Position numbers and translations under genes: made by a program. This document shows, one piece after another, positions 5,001 through 5,902 of a stretch of 5,902 nt of DNA. Position 1 is the stretch's first letter. Every line of letters starts with the position of its first letter. The notes under the pieces are model-generated. The model was not told where the DNA came from, searched no databases, and saw nothing but the letters and a program-made list of their open reading frames with translations. The stretch is from an uncultured Eubacteriales bacterium (GTDB lineage Bacteria; Bacillota; Clostridia; Oscillospirales; Acutalibacteraceae), in NCBI GenBank assembly GCA_900317795.1, contig ONIF01000125.1, positions 1 to 5,902 of the forward strand. Direction: 5' to 3'.

Positions 5001-5737
5001 AAATAACCTTCCTTATATGCACCGTAAATTTCAATCATTTCATCTGAAAAATCTCCGCCGTCTTTTTCAATGAATAAGACGGGTTCAATGATAAGTCCGT
5101 TGGGATTTCCGCCACGTCTGCCCTCTATGAGAAAAAGTTTGGGCGGTTTAGACGGTCTTTGCTGAACAAAACGCAGTCTTTTAGGTTCAATGCCGGATTT
5201 TCTCATGTCTGTAATAACGTCACTTAATCTTTCGGGGCGTTGGCACATACACAGCCTGCCCGAAAAATTCAATAATTTTGAGGCTGTCTGAATAATTTCC
5301 TGCATGGTGCATGAAAATTCGTGACGGGCAATTTTATGAGCGTCATTTGGATTTACAATGCCTGTACCCTCTGCTTTGTAGGGGGGATTGCAGACAACCA
5401 GATTATATGATGAAAACTGCACTTTTCCGTCAAGTTCTCTCAAATCGGAGTTGATGACGCTGATATTTTGAATGTTGTTGAAAGCAAGGCTTCTTTGAAG
5501 CATATCACAGGCATTTTCCTGAATTTCAACAGCGGTAATTGACTTTGGAGGGGCATTTCTGCACCATATCAGAGGAATTGCACCGCACCCTGTACCCAAA
5601 TCACAGGCATTATCACTTTTTTTAGGTTTGGCAAAGTTTGCAAGCAGGACTGTATCAGTCCAAAATTTATGTTCGCTCGACACAATAATTTGAATGCCGT
5701 TTCCAAGCGGTTCTAATTTTTCTCCGTCTTTCAGCAC
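4997..5737 (-). CDS. trmN6: TrmN6/YabB-type tRNA1(Val) (adenine37-N6)-methyltransferase
   Basis: A 246-residue class I SAM-dependent methyltransferase. Motif I is DLGTGCG (46-52), the acidic ribose-binding residue is in AVEIQE (69-74), and the catalytic N6-adenine motif NPPY is at 117-120. IARHEFSCTMQEII (137-150) and the segment after EPKRLRFVQ (185-192) follow the YabB/YfiC pattern, as does the N-terminal FWTDTVLLANFA. In E. coli this family methylates A37 of tRNA1(Val); the substrate here is assumed. I chose GTG 5737-5735: it has a GGGGG site eight bases upstream and matches the family N-terminus. The longer in-frame TTG at 5761 lies upstream of the predicted transcription start. It is the first gene of the operon and overlaps rsmI by four bases. 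Confidence 0.9.
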   Translation of the reverse strand: MLKDGEKLEPLGNGIQIIVSSEHKFWTDTVLLANFAKPKKSDNACDLGTGCGAIPLIWCRNAPPKSITAVEIQENACDMLQRSLAFNNIQNISVINSDLRELDGKVQFSSYNLVVCNPPYKAEGTGIVNPNDAHKIARHEFSCTMQEIIQTASKLLNFSGRLCMCQRPERLSDVITDMRKSGIEPKRLRFVQQRPSKPPKLFLIEGRRGGNPNGLIIEPVLFIEKDGGDFSDEMIEIYGAYKEGYL

Positions 5738-5764
5738 GCAAAAAACCCCCTTTTCCGACAAAAT

Positions 5765-5793
5765 ATTATAGCATAAAAATTTCTATGCGTAAA
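5765..5793 (-). promoter_or_regulatory. Extended -10 promoter of the trmN6-rsmI-maf operon
   Basis: On the minus strand, TTTACG (5793-5788, four of six matches) is followed by a 17-base spacer and TATAAT (5770-5765), preceded by TGC to form a perfect extended -10 (TGnTATAAT). Transcription should start near 5758, giving a leader of about 20 bases before the GTG of trmN6. This promoter probably drives all four genes down to the carboxypeptidase, as no other good promoter is seen between them. Confidence 0.8.
5771..5788. repeat. 18-bp near-perfect dyad filling the trmN6 promoter spacer
   Basis: GCATAAAAATTTCTATGC is an inverted repeat with one mismatched pair out of nine. It coincides almost exactly with the spacer between the -35 and -10 boxes. 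Its position suits a repressor operator, but no known motif is recognised and AT-rich dyads arise by chance. Confidence 0.5.
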
Positions 5794-5794
5794 G

Positions 5795-5902
5795 TCAATT
5801 TTTATTCTTTTTTGAAACAAGTGCATAAGCCTCGTCAATTACGGGATAAATTTCGTTTTCGCTTACAGTTCCGTCAAGAATAACGGCTATCCAGTGTTCC
5901 TT
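5795..5902 (-). CDS. C-terminal fragment of a MmcQ/YjbR-family protein (cut by window edge)
   Basis: The last 35 codons of a minus-strand gene are present, ending at TGA 5797-5795. The peptide begins KEHWIAVILDG and continues with VSENEIYPVIDEAYALV and a basic tail SKKNKN. The HW...V.LDG...EI...ID.AY.LV pattern is typical of the C-terminus of MmcQ/YjbR (CyaY-like fold) proteins. These are small cytoplasmic proteins, often annotated as DNA-binding, with no firmly established function. The stop codon is only two bases from the trmN6 -35 box, so its transcript may run into the trmN6 operon; no terminator is visible between them. The start and most of the protein lie outside the window. Confidence 0.75.
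   Translation of the reverse strand, partial: KEHWIAVILDGTVSENEIYPVIDEAYALVSKKNKN

Noticed and set aside
5762..5794. An intrinsic terminator after the MmcQ/YjbR-family gene
   Set aside because: The only dyad here lies inside the trmN6 promoter, is AT-rich with almost no loop and is not followed by a T-run, so it does not look like a terminator.
1..5902. Mobile elements, CRISPR arrays, tRNA or rRNA genes, toxin-antitoxin or defence genes
   Set aside because: No transposase, integrase, regular spaced repeat array, cloverleaf or rRNA segment was seen. Almost the whole window is accounted for by housekeeping genes and their control sites.

Overview
The window looks like a chromosomal segment of a low-to-moderate GC Gram-positive bacterium of the Clostridia/Bacillota. 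The reasons are the ctsR-mcsA-(mcsB) heat-shock operon with classic CtsR heptad operators, strong AGGAGG-type ribosome binding sites, two S11 D,D-carboxypeptidases, and a trmN6-rsmI pair that matches the yabB-yabC neighbourhood of Bacillus subtilis. The genus cannot be resolved from the sequence alone. No mobile element, CRISPR array, tRNA or rRNA gene is visible. The protein content is housekeeping; the interest lies in the regulatory layout.

Left block (1-1111, minus strand): the protein quality-control operon ctsR -> mcsA -> a third gene cut by the window edge, expected to be mcsB. Its sigma-A promoter lies inside a dense cluster of seven CtsR-type heptads (1032-1111), so CtsR very probably represses its own operon. 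CtsR, McsA and McsB together control Clp-dependent proteolysis.

Middle block (1112-2490, plus strand): a gene divergent from ctsR encodes a membrane-anchored S11 D,D-carboxypeptidase. It has its own promoter and a strong intrinsic terminator. It converges on, and overlaps by 38 bp, a second S11 carboxypeptidase gene on the minus strand. The terminator lies inside that opposing coding sequence.

Right block (2330-5793, minus strand): a tightly packed likely operon trmN6 (tRNA m6A37 methyltransferase) -> rsmI (16S rRNA C1402 2'-O-methyltransferase) -> maf (nucleotide pyrophosphatase) -> secreted/anchored D,D-carboxypeptidase. trmN6 and rsmI overlap by ATGA, and rsmI and maf are 14 bases apart. 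The maf-carboxypeptidase junction is unusual: a lysine-rich, A-tract-rich end of maf is followed by an inverted repeat that covers the next start codon and runs into a T7 tract. The promoter for the block is a good extended -10 promoter at 5765-5793. The right edge (5795-5902) holds the C-terminal end of a MmcQ/YjbR-family gene.

I found no convincing new multi-gene system. The best leads are the carboxypeptidase leader hairpin, the slippery A-tract at the end of maf with an open -1 frame into the next gene, the embedded terminator at the convergent junction, and the multi-site CtsR operator.
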